Positions 41,864 through 51,595 of a DNA stretch of 64,000 bases are shown one piece after another. The notes below the pieces were generated by a model that saw nothing but the letters and a program-made list of their open reading frames with translations, searched no databases and was not told the origin of the DNA. Each line of letters opens with the position of its first letter. Position 1 is the stretch's first letter. Source of the stretch: Bdellovibrio bacteriovorus W (GTDB lineage: Bacteria > Bdellovibrionota > Bdellovibrionia > Bdellovibrionales > Bdellovibrionaceae); assembly GCA_000525675.1 (NCBI GenBank), contig CP002190.1, positions 2,604,001 through 2,668,000 of the forward strand. Reading direction: 5' to 3'. The position numbers and the translations under genes were made by a program.

Positions 41864-43274
41864 ATGACATTTTCTGAAGGGTGATTTCAAAAGTCGTCCC
41901 ATGCCCGTCACTCACAGGACTTTTGACGAGCACACTGCCGTCATGGGCTTCAACAACAGCCTTCACAAAGGCGAGCCCCAACCCCATTCCATACTCGGAA
42001 CGACTCTTATCAATGCGATAGAGTTTTTGCCAAATCATCTGCTGCTCGTCGGCAGAAATCCCCGGACCGCTGTCAGTGACACGTAAGACAACCTTAACCG
42101 GATGATTGATCGTCTCAATTGTGACTTTTCCTCCTTGCGGAGTGTACTTGTGGGCATTATCCAAAAGATTTGCAATCACGCGACTGATCAAACGCGCATC
42201 CACAAGAGCCCAATCATTGGAATCAAGTTTTTTAATAACCTCAATTTCTTTTTCTTCAAAAGCGATTTCATAGAGGTTCATAATCTCTTCCACAAGCTGA
42301 GATATGTACTTCTTCTCGAGCTTCAAACGACGACTGCGGTTTTCCGCCTCTGTGATATCTGTTAATACCTGAAGGAAGCTTAAAATTCGGTCCGAATTTT
42401 CATAGCAGCTTTGTAGGGCCTCTTTATAAGTCTCAATATCACTATCTTGAGAAAGAGCCAATTCTGCTCGCCCTCTAAGGCGAGTCACCGGTGTGCGAAT
42501 ATCATGTGCTAAGTGATCAAAAGCATCCCTCAATGAATTCACTAGATTTTCAATCTTATCTAGCATTCGGTTGCAGAGAACTTTCAATTCTTCCAACTCA
42601 TCATTGCTGCTACCGACAGGCACTCTCGTCGACAGAGATCCACTTTCAATCTTACGCATAGACACGATCAACTCTCGTACTGGAGTCAGGGTTCTTGACG
42701 ATAAGAAAAGTCCCCCTAAAAATCCGATAATCGCAACTGGTAGCAAGAGCCACCAGAAAAGATTCTGAAAGTTATTAAGCTGTCCCTGGAGATTCTCTGT
42801 GGATTTAGCAACAATAACGTATTCGCCTGAGCTTAACGTCTTAACAACGACAAAAACCTTGTAGGGGCCGATGATCTCATCCACCGACAAATGATTGGTT
42901 GTCTGTAAATTGTCGATCAATGAATCACGCAATAGCTCGATATCGATTTTAAAATTCGGAAAAGGCTCGTGCAAAATCTCTGGAGACTGATCTAAGTTCC
43001 ACAGAATCACCAAAAGGTTGGCGTCTCGATCGTAATTAGGAACAAAAGAAAAAAACTCTAAGAAGTCTTTCTTACCCAACATTTCGATGCGGTTTTTATA
43101 CTCTTCGGCCTTTGCCGAAAGCATCGTTTTTTCTTGCTCGTGCAAAGATTGACTGATTTGGAAATAGAGAAAGCTAAAGATGATTGTAGAGCTGAGAATC
43201 AGCACCAAGGAATACGCGAGGGTAAGCTTGGTACTGACTCTTAGGATGGAAGGCTTAAGAGGCCTTAAGGACAT
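41862..43274 (-). CDS. HAMP-containing sensor histidine kinase
   Basis: 470 residues with transmembrane helices at about 16-37 and 170-190, a periplasmic domain between them and a HAMP linker (LTPVRELIVSMRKIESGSLSTRVPV). The His box is DHLAHDIRTPVTRLRG, followed by N box VIANLLDNAHKYT, G1 VTDSGPGIS and G2 GMGLGLAFVKAV. The HLAHDIRTP text is typical of the CusS/HeavyMet-like branch. It overlaps its response regulator by 20 bases. The ligand is unknown. Confidence 0.92.
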   Translation of the reverse strand: MSLRPLKPSILRVSTKLTLAYSLVLILSSTIIFSFLYFQISQSLHEQEKTMLSAKAEEYKNRIEMLGKKDFLEFFSFVPNYDRDANLLVILWNLDQSPEILHEPFPNFKIDIELLRDSLIDNLQTTNHLSVDEIIGPYKVFVVVKTLSSGEYVIVAKSTENLQGQLNNFQNLFWWLLLPVAIIGFLGGLFLSSRTLTPVRELIVSMRKIESGSLSTRVPVGSSNDELEELKVLCNRMLDKIENLVNSLRDAFDHLAHDIRTPVTRLRGRAELALSQDSDIETYKEALQSCYENSDRILSFLQVLTDITEAENRSRRLKLEKKYISQLVEEIMNLYEIAFEEKEIEVIKKLDSNDWALVDARLISRVIANLLDNAHKYTPQGGKVTIETINHPVKVVLRVTDSGPGISADEQQMIWQKLYRIDKSRSEYGMGLGLAFVKAVVEAHDGSVLVKSPVSDGHGTTFEITLQKMS

Positions 43275-43929
43275 AACCCACTCCTCTGACCGTGTAGATC
43301 AGTCGAGTCGGAAAGTCTTTTTCTAATTTGTTTCTGAGTCGGCATACTAATACGTCTACCACATTTGTTTGGGGATCAAAATCATAATTCCAAACTTCTT
43401 TCAGTATAGTCTGCTTACCAATGATTTTATTTGGATTGCTCATGAATAGATCTAAAAGAATGAACTCTCTTTCTTGAAGATCTAACTTTCTGCCCGCTCT
43501 TACCACATCGCGGTTCAGGCGATTCAGTTTAAGGTCCTGAAAAACCAAAGAAGTTACTTCCGAAGCCTTTTGAGCACGCTTCAAAAGATTCTTCACACGG
43601 ATTTGCAGTTCTGCCATCGCAAAGGGTTTCGTCAAATAATCATCGCCACCCATGCTCAAACCCTTTAGACGGTCATCAAGCTCGCGCAATGCGCTCAGAA
43701 TTAGAATAGGCGTATTGACTTCTTTCTCACGCAAAGACTTTGCAAACGTGTAACCGTCCATCTCTGGAAGCATAAGGTCTAAAACTATGATGTCGTAATG
43801 ATTTGTCAGCGCTCTTTCGAAAGCGCGGCGACCATTGGATTCTACTTCCACTTCGCCCTCTAGCTCCCCTAGGCCTTGTTTAACAATTGTTGCAATTTCG
43901 TTATCGTCTTCAACAACTAAGCATCTCAT
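43255..43929 (-). CDS. OmpR/PhoB-family response regulator
   Basis: 224 residues: receiver (LVVEDDNEIA, acceptor Asp in IIVLDLMLPEMDGY, Lys in LTKPF) and winged helix (LDLQEREFILLDLFMSNPNKII to VDVLVCRLRNKLEKDF to VRGVGYVLKAS). Partner of the downstream HAMP kinase. Confidence 0.93.
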   Translation of the reverse strand: MRCLVVEDDNEIATIVKQGLGELEGEVEVESNGRRAFERALTNHYDIIVLDLMLPEMDGYTFAKSLREKEVNTPILILSALRELDDRLKGLSMGGDDYLTKPFAMAELQIRVKNLLKRAQKASEVTSLVFQDLKLNRLNRDVVRAGRKLDLQEREFILLDLFMSNPNKIIGKQTILKEVWNYDFDPQTNVVDVLVCRLRNKLEKDFPTRLIYTVRGVGYVLKAS

Positions 43930-44175
43930 CTCGAGTCACCTTTATTAGTAGGAGTTAATGTTTAGGCTAGGATATAACAGACTTGTTCCTAAACAAAAGC
44001 GACAATTGCCAAATACAGTAGTAAACACTCGTTTATTACACACTTTTAATTGCTATCGCCCCTACCTTGCAAAGAAAAAATAATGATGCTGTATCTTGAA
44101 GGTTGCCTTCTAGCAAAAGACCGTTTCATAGGAGGAAAAGCTCTTCTTATCTTTGCATATCAGCAATAAACTAGA
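43930..44175. other. Intergenic region upstream of the OmpR-type regulator
   Basis: About 250 AT-rich bases hold the promoter region of the two-component pair but no clear consensus. A 28-codon frame at 44083 lacks a ribosome site. No further structure was seen. Confidence 0.4.
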
Positions 44176-44211
44176 CAAAAAAAGCGGACTCTTGGTCAGA
44201 GAGTCCGCTTA
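44176..44211 (-). terminator. Terminator of the flagellar operon
   Basis: On the minus strand AAGCGGACTCT and AGAGTCCGCTT form an 11-base stem followed by T7, about 45 bases after the flgE stop. Confidence 0.92.
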
Positions 44212-44253
44212 AAACATGGAATTTAACTAGGGTCGTTTAGGTGGCTAATTCAA

Positions 44254-45537
44254 TTAGCGCTTCAACTGAATCACTTCGCTTAAAAGTTCATCTGTTGTTG
44301 TGATTGTCTTCGCATTGGCTTGGAAACCACGTTGGTTTTGGATCATGTTTACGAACTCAGTTGCTAGATCTACTGTTGATCTCTCAAGAGATTTCGCAAA
44401 AAGTTTGCCTCTGCCCGCAGCACCTGGGCCACCTAAAGAAGCAGCACCTGAATCTCTAGATTCTTTAAGTCTATTGTTACCAACTTTGAATAGAGCTTCT
44501 GGGTTCTCAAATTTTGCCAATGCAATCTGCGCTAGATCCGCCGCCTGGCCATTTGAGTAAACTGCTGTAAGAATACCGTCATCGTTGAATGAAAGGCCTG
44601 TAATAGTTCCAGCAGCCGCACCGTCTTGGTTCCAAGAGATAAGGTCAGAGTTTTTACCGTACTGTTTCGTACCGTCCAAACCTTTACCACCGTCTTTAAT
44701 TGCATCACCGAAGTTAATTTTAACTTGTTGGTTTTGCAAAGCTCCACCTTTGAAGTTGAAATTTGACGTTGTTTGCTCCTGGCTATCAAGTTTACCATCA
44801 ACGGTAAATTTCAGTTTACCACCAACAACTTGAGAAAGAGCTCCCTCAGTTCCACCAGTTACTTCTTTACCATCAACCATACCTCTGTATTCCCACTCAC
44901 GGTCAGCAGTCTTGTTGAAGAAGAAGCTTACTAGATGCTTATTACCTTGAGAGTCGTACATCTCAACACCTGTAGAGTAGTGAGAAGTAGAGTATGGATC
45001 TTTGGCATCAAACTTTTTAGTTGGCTCCATACGAGAATCAAGGTTCAGGTCGAATTTAAGTTCTTTAGTCGCTTTTGCTGGGATCAGCGCGCGTGGGAAC
45101 TTGATATCCGTCATCTTGTTAACGATGTTACCTTTTTCGTCTGTTGCGAAACCTTGAACTTTTTGGTTGTCGTTAGTTACTAGGTAACCTTCGCGGTCAA
45201 AGTGGAATGAACCATCACGAGTATAAGATTCACCATCAGAACCTTTTACTTTGAAGTAACCGTCACCAGAGATCGCAAGGTCAGTCACCTTGTCGGTCGC
45301 ATCCACGTTACCCTGAGTAAGAATTGGGTTTACAGCACCGATCTTTACACCGCGTCCGATTTGGTTACCACCAAGGATACCTTTTAAGTTTTTAGAGATA
45401 ATGTCTTGGAACTCAGCGCGACTTGCTTTAAAGCCCGTAGTGTTCGCATTGGCAATGTTATCACCGATAACACCCAAAGCCTCACCTTGAGCAGTCATAC
45501 CAGATACACCAGTATAAAGAGATGAAAGAATACCCAT
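44254..45537 (-). CDS. flgE: Flagellar hook protein FlgE
   Basis: 427 residues forming the hook that joins rod and filament. The start LSSLYTGVSGMTAQGEALGVIGDNIANANTTGFKASRAEF is the conserved flagellar rod/hook N-terminus, and DLATEFVNMIQNQRGFQANAKTITTTDELLSEVI is the C-terminal coiled partner. The central D1/D2 region varies. ATGGAGGT precedes the start. It is the last gene of the block and is followed by a strong terminator. Confidence 0.96.
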   Translation of the reverse strand: MGILSSLYTGVSGMTAQGEALGVIGDNIANANTTGFKASRAEFQDIISKNLKGILGGNQIGRGVKIGAVNPILTQGNVDATDKVTDLAISGDGYFKVKGSDGESYTRDGSFHFDREGYLVTNDNQKVQGFATDEKGNIVNKMTDIKFPRALIPAKATKELKFDLNLDSRMEPTKKFDAKDPYSTSHYSTGVEMYDSQGNKHLVSFFFNKTADREWEYRGMVDGKEVTGGTEGALSQVVGGKLKFTVDGKLDSQEQTTSNFNFKGGALQNQQVKINFGDAIKDGGKGLDGTKQYGKNSDLISWNQDGAAAGTITGLSFNDDGILTAVYSNGQAADLAQIALAKFENPEALFKVGNNRLKESRDSGAASLGGPGAAGRGKLFAKSLERSTVDLATEFVNMIQNQRGFQANAKTITTTDELLSEVIQLKR

Positions 45538-45671
45538 GTGACCTCCATGTCGTTGACGTCTTCAATCGGAATCCGTCGTTTGGAGGGCCTCCTCTACGAG
45601 GACCAGCCCTTATATTCAATTTTTAATAAGCTACTGAGCCCATCCGCTCTGTTAGCCTGTTTAACCTAAAT

Positions 45672-46100
45672 CTAAATAACTACTGTCGAGTCGATGTTCG
45701 TGAACACATTTTCTTTCAATGCATTCTTGTCCATCACTGTAACTACAGTGTTATTCTTCACACTGACGATCAGAGCAGAATCATTCATTAACACTAATGA
45801 ATCCTTCGAGCCCTTCGCCGCCGCTCTCGAAATCGCATCTTGAAGCTTTGTAATATCCTCAGGGCTATAACTAATCCCTCGGGTATTCATACGCTCAATT
45901 GCGTGATTCGAAAACTTCACTCCCTCAGCGGCCTTGGCAAGACCTGGATTCGCTTTTGCTACAACTGGTGTGCTTCCCACACCTGCGTTTGAAAGCGTCT
46001 CCTTAAAGGAGGGTCCCGATCCCAGATCCGGCGTTATCGCCTTTGCTGGTTGTCTCGGAACAAGCTGTTCCAGAGTTTGTATCTTCTTTAAATCCACCAT
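45672..46100 (-). CDS. TIGR02530-type flagellar operon protein
   Basis: 142 residues. The second half (KFSNHAIERMNTRGISYSPEDITKL, then DSLVLMNDSALIVSVKNNTVVTVMD) matches the small conserved protein found between flgD and flgE in many flagellar operons (TIGR02530). Its exact role is not known; a hook-assembly function is inferred from position. It overlaps flgD by one base (TAATG). The N-terminal 70 residues are disordered. Confidence 0.85.
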   Translation of the reverse strand: MVDLKKIQTLEQLVPRQPAKAITPDLGSGPSFKETLSNAGVGSTPVVAKANPGLAKAAEGVKFSNHAIERMNTRGISYSPEDITKLQDAISRAAAKGSKDSLVLMNDSALIVSVKNNTVVTVMDKNALKENVFTNIDSTVVI

Positions 46101-47104
46101 TAGTTACTTGTCTCCTTAGCGATCTTTTCCATCATCTCTCGAGAAAGTCCCACTGAGCTGAGGATATTAGATTTTGCTACAGGAGCAGGTGATGGAGAAG
46201 AGTTTTGTAACTCCGCACTTGCTTCTTTTACAGTTTGTCCTGTGGCATCATCCTTTTTCAAGTCTAGGTTCGTAACGTCCTTAACATTCTGGTCGTTACT
46301 CATAAGACGAGGGTCTGTAATCTTACGAACGTCTGAGAATCGAATCGACTGATTTCCAACGTGTAGAACAGGTCCCGCCGGAGAATAACTCACACCCGTG
46401 ATCATACCATCGAAGTCTGTTTTGATACTTAACTTCTTACCATCTGCAGTCTTTGCTTCTGCGATGAATTGGTATTCTCCCGGAGGAGATTTCATTCCTC
46501 TGTCGTCTTCACCATTCCAAGAAATTTTATTTTCGCCTTGTTTTAAATTTTTCAAGTTATAAGTTCTTGCGATATTCCCCTCTGGGTCGCGAACTTTAAT
46601 CGTTACTTCACTCGCGTCCATAGGAAGCGCAAATTTAAAATCATGATCTCTATCGTTCACACCGCGAACAACTTGAGAAGAGTCACCTGCTACTGCTTTA
46701 CCAATCAAGTTTAGTGCTTGAAAGTTCTCAGTTGGCTTCTGTGCATTCTTCAACTCTTCGAGTGTCTTGTTCATGTTTTGCATTTGCTCAAGTGATGAGA
46801 AATTCGCAAGCTGCGCTGCCATCTCATGACTCTTCATTGGATTTGTCGGATCTTGATTTTTCATTTGTGTTAACACAAGTTTGAAAAACGCATCCTTGTC
46901 CAACTCAGCATTCCCAGTTGTGCGCGGCTTCTTTGCAGGATCAATCCAGTTAGCATCGACAAGCTTATTTAGAACCTCACCAATGTTCTCACCGCCAAGT
47001 TTATCCTTTTCGGTTGCACTGATGTTTGAGGCTCCCATGTTTTCGGCTTTCGTTTGAGTGGCACCGAACGCATTGACTCCAAGCTTTGTTGACATCACCG
47101 TCAT
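46100..47104 (-). CDS. flgD: Flagellar hook assembly (cap) protein FlgD
   Basis: 334 residues, longer than enterobacterial FlgD (about 230). The conserved N-terminal region is LDKDAFFKLVLTQMKNQDPTNPMKSHEMAAQLANFSSLEQMQNMN. A FlgD Ig/tudor-like C-terminal part follows (RDPEGNIARTYNLKNLKQGENKISWNGEDDRG). The last 90 residues are a Ser/Pro/Asp-rich extension. AAGGA lies six bases upstream. It caps the growing hook. Confidence 0.94.
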   Translation of the reverse strand: MTVMSTKLGVNAFGATQTKAENMGASNISATEKDKLGGENIGEVLNKLVDANWIDPAKKPRTTGNAELDKDAFFKLVLTQMKNQDPTNPMKSHEMAAQLANFSSLEQMQNMNKTLEELKNAQKPTENFQALNLIGKAVAGDSSQVVRGVNDRDHDFKFALPMDASEVTIKVRDPEGNIARTYNLKNLKQGENKISWNGEDDRGMKSPPGEYQFIAEAKTADGKKLSIKTDFDGMITGVSYSPAGPVLHVGNQSIRFSDVRKITDPRLMSNDQNVKDVTNLDLKKDDATGQTVKEASAELQNSSPSPAPVAKSNILSSVGLSREMMEKIAKETSN

Positions 47105-47132
47105 GTTAATTCCTTCCAGTCGCTCGCACGAC

Positions 47133-48878
47133 TTACGCTACTAAGTTTAGCCCCTTCCCCTTGCCTTCAACTTTTCTCGCTGGCTGCGAAGAGTTGATAG
47201 GCTGAAGAGGATCTCTTTCCTGACGACCGTATCCGCGAACACCTGTCATTTCAGTGAAAGATTCTTTGCGACCTTGCGAACCAAAGCTCTCGTTAAAACG
47301 ATTCCAAAATTGACGTGTTTGATCACGCTGTTGTTGGTCGTTGAACTGAGCTTGATTTTGCATTCCCGCATCTGTTGCCGTTGTCGCATTCACAACGTCT
47401 ATCTTTACATTCTCTACGGACAGCTTCTGAGCAGCAAGACTGGTTTTCAGTTCAGCTAGACTAGACTCGATCAGAGATTTTGCCTCTGAACTTTCTGCCG
47501 CCATGTGCAACTGAAGTTTTCCATCCTGCATTGCCACTTTCAACTGCACAGCCCCTAAGCCCTCCGCGTTCAACTGAACCTTCATTTCCCCGCCACCCTT
47601 GGTTGCTAGGATCTGCGCCTGGTTCATTAACTTCTGCACGGCCTCGGCCTTCTCAGCCTGTGTCAACGGTGTTGCCGTCGCTGCAGACACGGGAGCTGTA
47701 GGGTTTGTAAGCTCAAAGCCCTCATGGAGATGATTTCCCAGCACACTCACGTCCTCACGTTGATGACGTGTTTTGAACTGGATCTTTTTATCTGCATGGG
47801 AATGAGATTCCGCTTGCCCTTCTGAAGAGCCTTCTCCCTCACTTTGGAAGTTGGCAGAGTTTTCATTTGCTAACTGAGCAAATAAGTCATTCTCCTCAGC
47901 CCCCTCGTAGGAGTTCATTTCAAGATCTCTATCCGAAGCTAATTTTGGCTCGAAAGCCTCTGGAGCCTCGATCATGGAAGTAAAGGAATCATCCAACCCC
48001 AAAGAAGGAGTTCTTTCTTGAGAGCTTTCAATGCTCTTAAGAATGCGCCCCATCATTTCTGGAGAGAGTGAAGCCTCTTGCATCTGCCCACGGATGTGCG
48101 GAGGCAAATCATCCAGAGAAAGTGTCTTCTCTGAAAGCACAGAAGGTTTCATTGCCATTGGCGGAGTCATTGCTTCATCCATCATTGGCTTTTCTTCAGA
48201 ACCTTTTTTCCAAAACTTCTGATTGAGTTGATCGACTGCACTTCCTCTTACCGCAAGTCTATCTTGCGCCTGTAAAGCTCTTTCCAAAGCTTGGGACTCG
48301 GAAATTCCCATTCTTTGCGAAAGAGTGTTTACAGGCGCATCAATTACTTTTGGCACTTCAAGCACTTCAGGTGCTTGATTCAAAGAAGGATCTTGCAATC
48401 GAACTAAGAGAGAAGAGTACATAGCTTGCGCCTTCGCACTTTCATCTTCGCTCAAATGCAATTGATCAATCACTGCTTCCGCAGTTATTTCTGGTTCTTG
48501 TAAAAGCTCGACATCGCTGAGTTGGGCCATCGCCTCCACAATTCGTGTGGGGGATATTTTGAATTCACTCTCGAATGAGTCCATGAAATCTTCAATTGCC
48601 TTTTCTCGTCCTGTCGAAGCCCGCTTATTAACTTTGCCAGTTAAAGGCTTTTCGACTTGCGCTCTTTCCTCGGAGCCACTTTCTGCCTTTGCACTTTTTT
48701 GTCCACTGGCTGTGGATTTCTTCGGTTCGGATTTTATATTCACCCGATCCTTCAGTGCTTGGTCGAAAGAAACTTCCGACTCAGAGCTCTTGATATCTTT
48801 GTTCGCCATGTTTTTTTCTGGCGAAGACATCAAGTCCGTCGATCCCCTTAACGGTGGGCCGACTAAACTCTGTAACAA
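47133..48878 (-). CDS. fliK: Flagellar hook-length control protein FliK
   Basis: 581 residues, mostly low-complexity and charged as expected of a secreted molecular ruler. The conserved C-terminal FliK domain reads GGGEMKVQLNAEGLGAVQLKVAMQDGKLQLHMAAES, then SSLAELKTSLAAQKLSVENVKIDV. The start is a TTG at 48878 with AAGGAGGAGG close upstream. FliK measures hook length and switches FlhB export specificity. Position between motE and flgD supports the call. Confidence 0.9.
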   Translation of the reverse strand: MLQSLVGPPLRGSTDLMSSPEKNMANKDIKSSESEVSFDQALKDRVNIKSEPKKSTASGQKSAKAESGSEERAQVEKPLTGKVNKRASTGREKAIEDFMDSFESEFKISPTRIVEAMAQLSDVELLQEPEITAEAVIDQLHLSEDESAKAQAMYSSLLVRLQDPSLNQAPEVLEVPKVIDAPVNTLSQRMGISESQALERALQAQDRLAVRGSAVDQLNQKFWKKGSEEKPMMDEAMTPPMAMKPSVLSEKTLSLDDLPPHIRGQMQEASLSPEMMGRILKSIESSQERTPSLGLDDSFTSMIEAPEAFEPKLASDRDLEMNSYEGAEENDLFAQLANENSANFQSEGEGSSEGQAESHSHADKKIQFKTRHQREDVSVLGNHLHEGFELTNPTAPVSAATATPLTQAEKAEAVQKLMNQAQILATKGGGEMKVQLNAEGLGAVQLKVAMQDGKLQLHMAAESSEAKSLIESSLAELKTSLAAQKLSVENVKIDVVNATTATDAGMQNQAQFNDQQQRDQTRQFWNRFNESFGSQGRKESFTEMTGVRGYGRQERDPLQPINSSQPARKVEGKGKGLNLVA

Positions 48879-48905
48879 ACCTCCTCCTTCCTTGGAAGAC
48901 TTGTA

Positions 48906-49724
48906 CTACCGGCTACTTGCCGGTGATCGTCTTTTGTAACCTGCAAACATCTCTGACAATGTCTGAGCTTTTTCAGGCTTCAATAAATTCATAATATCAG
49001 CAGCACTCTTCTTTTTCATACGACCAAGTATTTCTACGGCCAAATCCTCGTCCATTGTCTCAAAGACTTTAGCCGCTTGCGGGGCTTTCATATTGGAATA
49101 CATCTGGACTAAGGTTTCTACTTTCTCTTCATCAGCCTTTACCCGGTCTTCTAAGATAGAGGAAATACTTGTGCGCATTTGCTCTAATTCTTCAAGACGC
49201 TTTCCAAGTTCGGACTTCTGCGCTTGCAGCTCTGTCTCAAGGCGATTGAGTTCAGCTTCGCGAGCGTCTAATTCTTTTTTTCTCTCGTTCAGCTTTTGTA
49301 AGTGATCAAGTTCGATATTGCTAGCAACGGTAGGCACCTCAGCAGCAGGAACGGCGGCCGCTGCACTTGGCGCTGGTGAGTTTGAAACGGCCTTTGGAGG
49401 CGTTGATTGCGCATTTGCTTGGCCCGTCATCGAAATCTCGATTTTACCTAGAAAAGATTCTACTTCCTCGTAGTTTTGAAAGCCCCAGATCGCAAGAACG
49501 AATCCCACCATTGAAAGAGTGATCATACCCCATGGAGGAGCGGACTTCTTTTTACGACGAGTTTTTGGAGTCATTTTCAAACGACGACGAATCTGTTCTT
49601 CAACTTCTTCAGTCGAAGAATGATCAGACATTTTAACATTGAAGCGCGGCGCTGATTTTTTTTGTGGAGTTTCTTGCGCCACTTTTCTTGCATTGCTAAA
49701 AAATTGATCGTAACCGTTCTTCAT
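48906..49724 (-). CDS. motE: MotE-like flagellar chaperone/MgtE-N domain protein
   Basis: 272 residues with one transmembrane helix (about residues 66-84), a long coiled coil (LDHLQKLNERKKELDAREAELNRLETELQ) and a C-terminal MgtE-N-like domain (MYSNMKAPQAAKVFETMDEDLAVEILGRMKKKSAADIMNLL). This is the layout of MotE (YlxF in Bacillus), which chaperones MotC or stabilises the stator in other species. It overlaps fliJ by four bases. The name is by analogy in domain order and locus. Confidence 0.85.
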   Translation of the reverse strand: MKNGYDQFFSNARKVAQETPQKKSAPRFNVKMSDHSSTEEVEEQIRRRLKMTPKTRRKKKSAPPWGMITLSMVGFVLAIWGFQNYEEVESFLGKIEISMTGQANAQSTPPKAVSNSPAPSAAAAVPAAEVPTVASNIELDHLQKLNERKKELDAREAELNRLETELQAQKSELGKRLEELEQMRTSISSILEDRVKADEEKVETLVQMYSNMKAPQAAKVFETMDEDLAVEILGRMKKKSAADIMNLLKPEKAQTLSEMFAGYKRRSPASSR

Positions 49725-50176
49725 CCTACTGATTCCTTTTTCGCCTGGAAGCGCAAAATACTTTGCTCATCCATTTCTTTCTGATCATTAGCTAAGCGCT
49801 CGGCCTTATACTCTGCGAATTTATTTTCTCGCATCTTCTCCATTATTTTATAGTCTAGAGCCTTTTGTCGCAAAATTTCTCTCTTCGCCTCGACCAATTT
49901 CTCGGCTTCAAAGACCTTTTGCTTCTGTCGGTGTATAAAAACTTCTTGGCCTTTTAAAAAATCATGAATCTGTGCCAGAGCTGGACCTGGAGATCCCCCC
50001 TGTTGCACTAAAGCCCCCGCCTGCTCATGAGCGCGAGTTTTGGTCTCTTCCATGTTTTTTAAGCGTTTTTCTTCTTCGGCAAGCTGTGCCTGTGCCTCTT
50101 GAAAGTCCTTCTGCGCTAGGCTTTCAACGATCTTGCGATGATCTAATACTTTTTGAAGATTGAATTTAAACTTCAC
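49721..50176 (-). CDS. fliJ: Flagellar export protein FliJ
   Basis: 151 residues, entirely helical coiled coil (FKFNLQKVLDHRKIVESLAQKDFQEAQAQLAEEEKRL), as in FliJ, which forms the central stalk of the FliHIJ ATPase complex. Sequence alone is weakly diagnostic; the opening FNLQKVLDHR and position after fliI make the call strong. Confidence 0.9.
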   Translation of the reverse strand: MKFKFNLQKVLDHRKIVESLAQKDFQEAQAQLAEEEKRLKNMEETKTRAHEQAGALVQQGGSPGPALAQIHDFLKGQEVFIHRQKQKVFEAEKLVEAKREILRQKALDYKIMEKMRENKFAEYKAERLANDQKEMDEQSILRFQAKKESVG

Positions 50177-50208
50177 TCAATAAACCCATCATCCTTGATC
50201 ATTGAGAC

Positions 50209-50227
50209 CGAAAGAATCCTTCTTTCG
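50209..50227 (-). promoter_or_regulatory. Hairpin between fliI and fliJ
   Basis: CGAAAGAA-TCC-TTCTTTCG is a perfect 8-3-8 hairpin in the 84-base gap, the largest gap inside the central flagellar run. No T run follows, so it may be an mRNA-processing or stability element. Confidence 0.4.
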
Positions 50228-50260
50228 ATCTTTAAAAATTCAACTATTTCAAATGACCGA

Positions 50261-51595
50261 CTAAGCGTTGGCTAGAATTTGCTGCAAGTGGCGGACAGTC
50301 TGAGCAAAGTTAGTTGGATCTTCAACTCTTTGCTTGAGGAAATCATTCACACCATCAATCACCTTTATCGCCTTATCAATTTTTGGATTCGAGCCCGATT
50401 TATAAGCTCCAATATTAATAAGGTCCTCTGCATCTTTATAGATTGCTAAGGTCTCGCGCAGCTTTTGCGAAAGCTTCGCATGCTCTGGTGAAGTCACAGC
50501 CCGCATCACGCGACTGGCACTTTGCATAACGTCGATCGCTGGAAAGTGACCCTTTTGCGCAAGTGCACGACTCAGAACTATATGTCCATCGACGATGGAA
50601 CGCACAGAGTCCCCTATCGGGTCATTCATATCATCCCCTTCAACGAGGGTTGTATAGAATCCCGTGATACTGCCTTCGCCCTCAAAGGCTCCAGCTCTTT
50701 CCAAAAGTTTTGGCAGGGTTGCAAATACACTCGGAGTATAACCTTTTTGTGAAGGTGGCTCTCCAGTGCTCAATCCGATTTCACGCTGAGCCATTGCAAA
50801 ACGAGTCACGGAGTCCATCATCAATAATACGTTTTTACCTTGAGCACAGAAATACTCTGCTAAGGCCGTTGCCACATAAGCACCGCGCATACGTAAAAGT
50901 GGACTCTGATCACTTGTCACACAAACCACCACGGAGCGCGCCATCCCCTCAGGGCCCAGATCATGCTCGATAAACTCGCGCACCTCACGGCCACGCTCGC
51001 CAATCATCGCAATGACGTTCACATCCGCATTGGTATTGCGAGCCATCATTCCCAAAAGGACTGACTTCCCGACACCCGAACCTGCCATAATTGCGACACG
51101 CTGACCTAGACCTGCGGTTAATGCTCCGTTGATAGCACGAATTCCTACGTCAATAGGTTCGCGAATGGGCTTTCTTAAAAGCGGATTTCTAACTTCACTA
51201 TAAAGAGGAACCTCACGGAAGTTTTCTAATTCACCTTTATCATCTAAAGGACGCCCTAACCCATCAACCACTCGGCCTAAGAGTTCTTCTCCGGCTTTTA
51301 CAGTGGCAATCTGGCGAGCAAGGATAATTTTTGATCCCAAAGCCACTCCACGCATTTCGTGAAGCGCCATCATTAAGACATGCTTATCTTTAAAACCGAC
51401 GACTTCTGCTAAGAAAGCTTTATCCATTCCACTTGGAATGATCTGAACAATAGAGCCTACGCTGGCTCCAGGAAGATAGCCTTTGATCAGCATGCCATTG
51501 ACCTCTGTCACCTTACCGCTATCGCGAGTTAAGTGAACAGAATCCACAACATCAAAATACTTTTCAAAGTCGATTGAAAACGGAGGAGTTTCCAT
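50261..51595 (-). CDS. fliI: Flagellum-specific ATPase FliI
   Basis: 444 residues, F1-ATPase beta-like. Walker A AGSGVGKSVLLGMMARN, Walker B VLLMMDSVTRFAMAQREIGLS and GEPPSQKGYTPSVFA are type III export ATPase motifs. It powers or regulates export of flagellar subunits with FliH and FliJ. Its start shares one base with the end of fliH. Confidence 0.96.
   Translation of the reverse strand: METPPFSIDFEKYFDVVDSVHLTRDSGKVTEVNGMLIKGYLPGASVGSIVQIIPSGMDKAFLAEVVGFKDKHVLMMALHEMRGVALGSKIILARQIATVKAGEELLGRVVDGLGRPLDDKGELENFREVPLYSEVRNPLLRKPIREPIDVGIRAINGALTAGLGQRVAIMAGSGVGKSVLLGMMARNTNADVNVIAMIGERGREVREFIEHDLGPEGMARSVVVCVTSDQSPLLRMRGAYVATALAEYFCAQGKNVLLMMDSVTRFAMAQREIGLSTGEPPSQKGYTPSVFATLPKLLERAGAFEGEGSITGFYTTLVEGDDMNDPIGDSVRSIVDGHIVLSRALAQKGHFPAIDVMQSASRVMRAVTSPEHAKLSQKLRETLAIYKDAEDLINIGAYKSGSNPKIDKAIKVIDGVNDFLKQRVEDPTNFAQTVRHLQQILANA

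Noticed and set aside
44083-44169. 28-codon ORF upstream of the OmpR-type regulator
   Set aside because: No ribosome site and no recognisable pattern.
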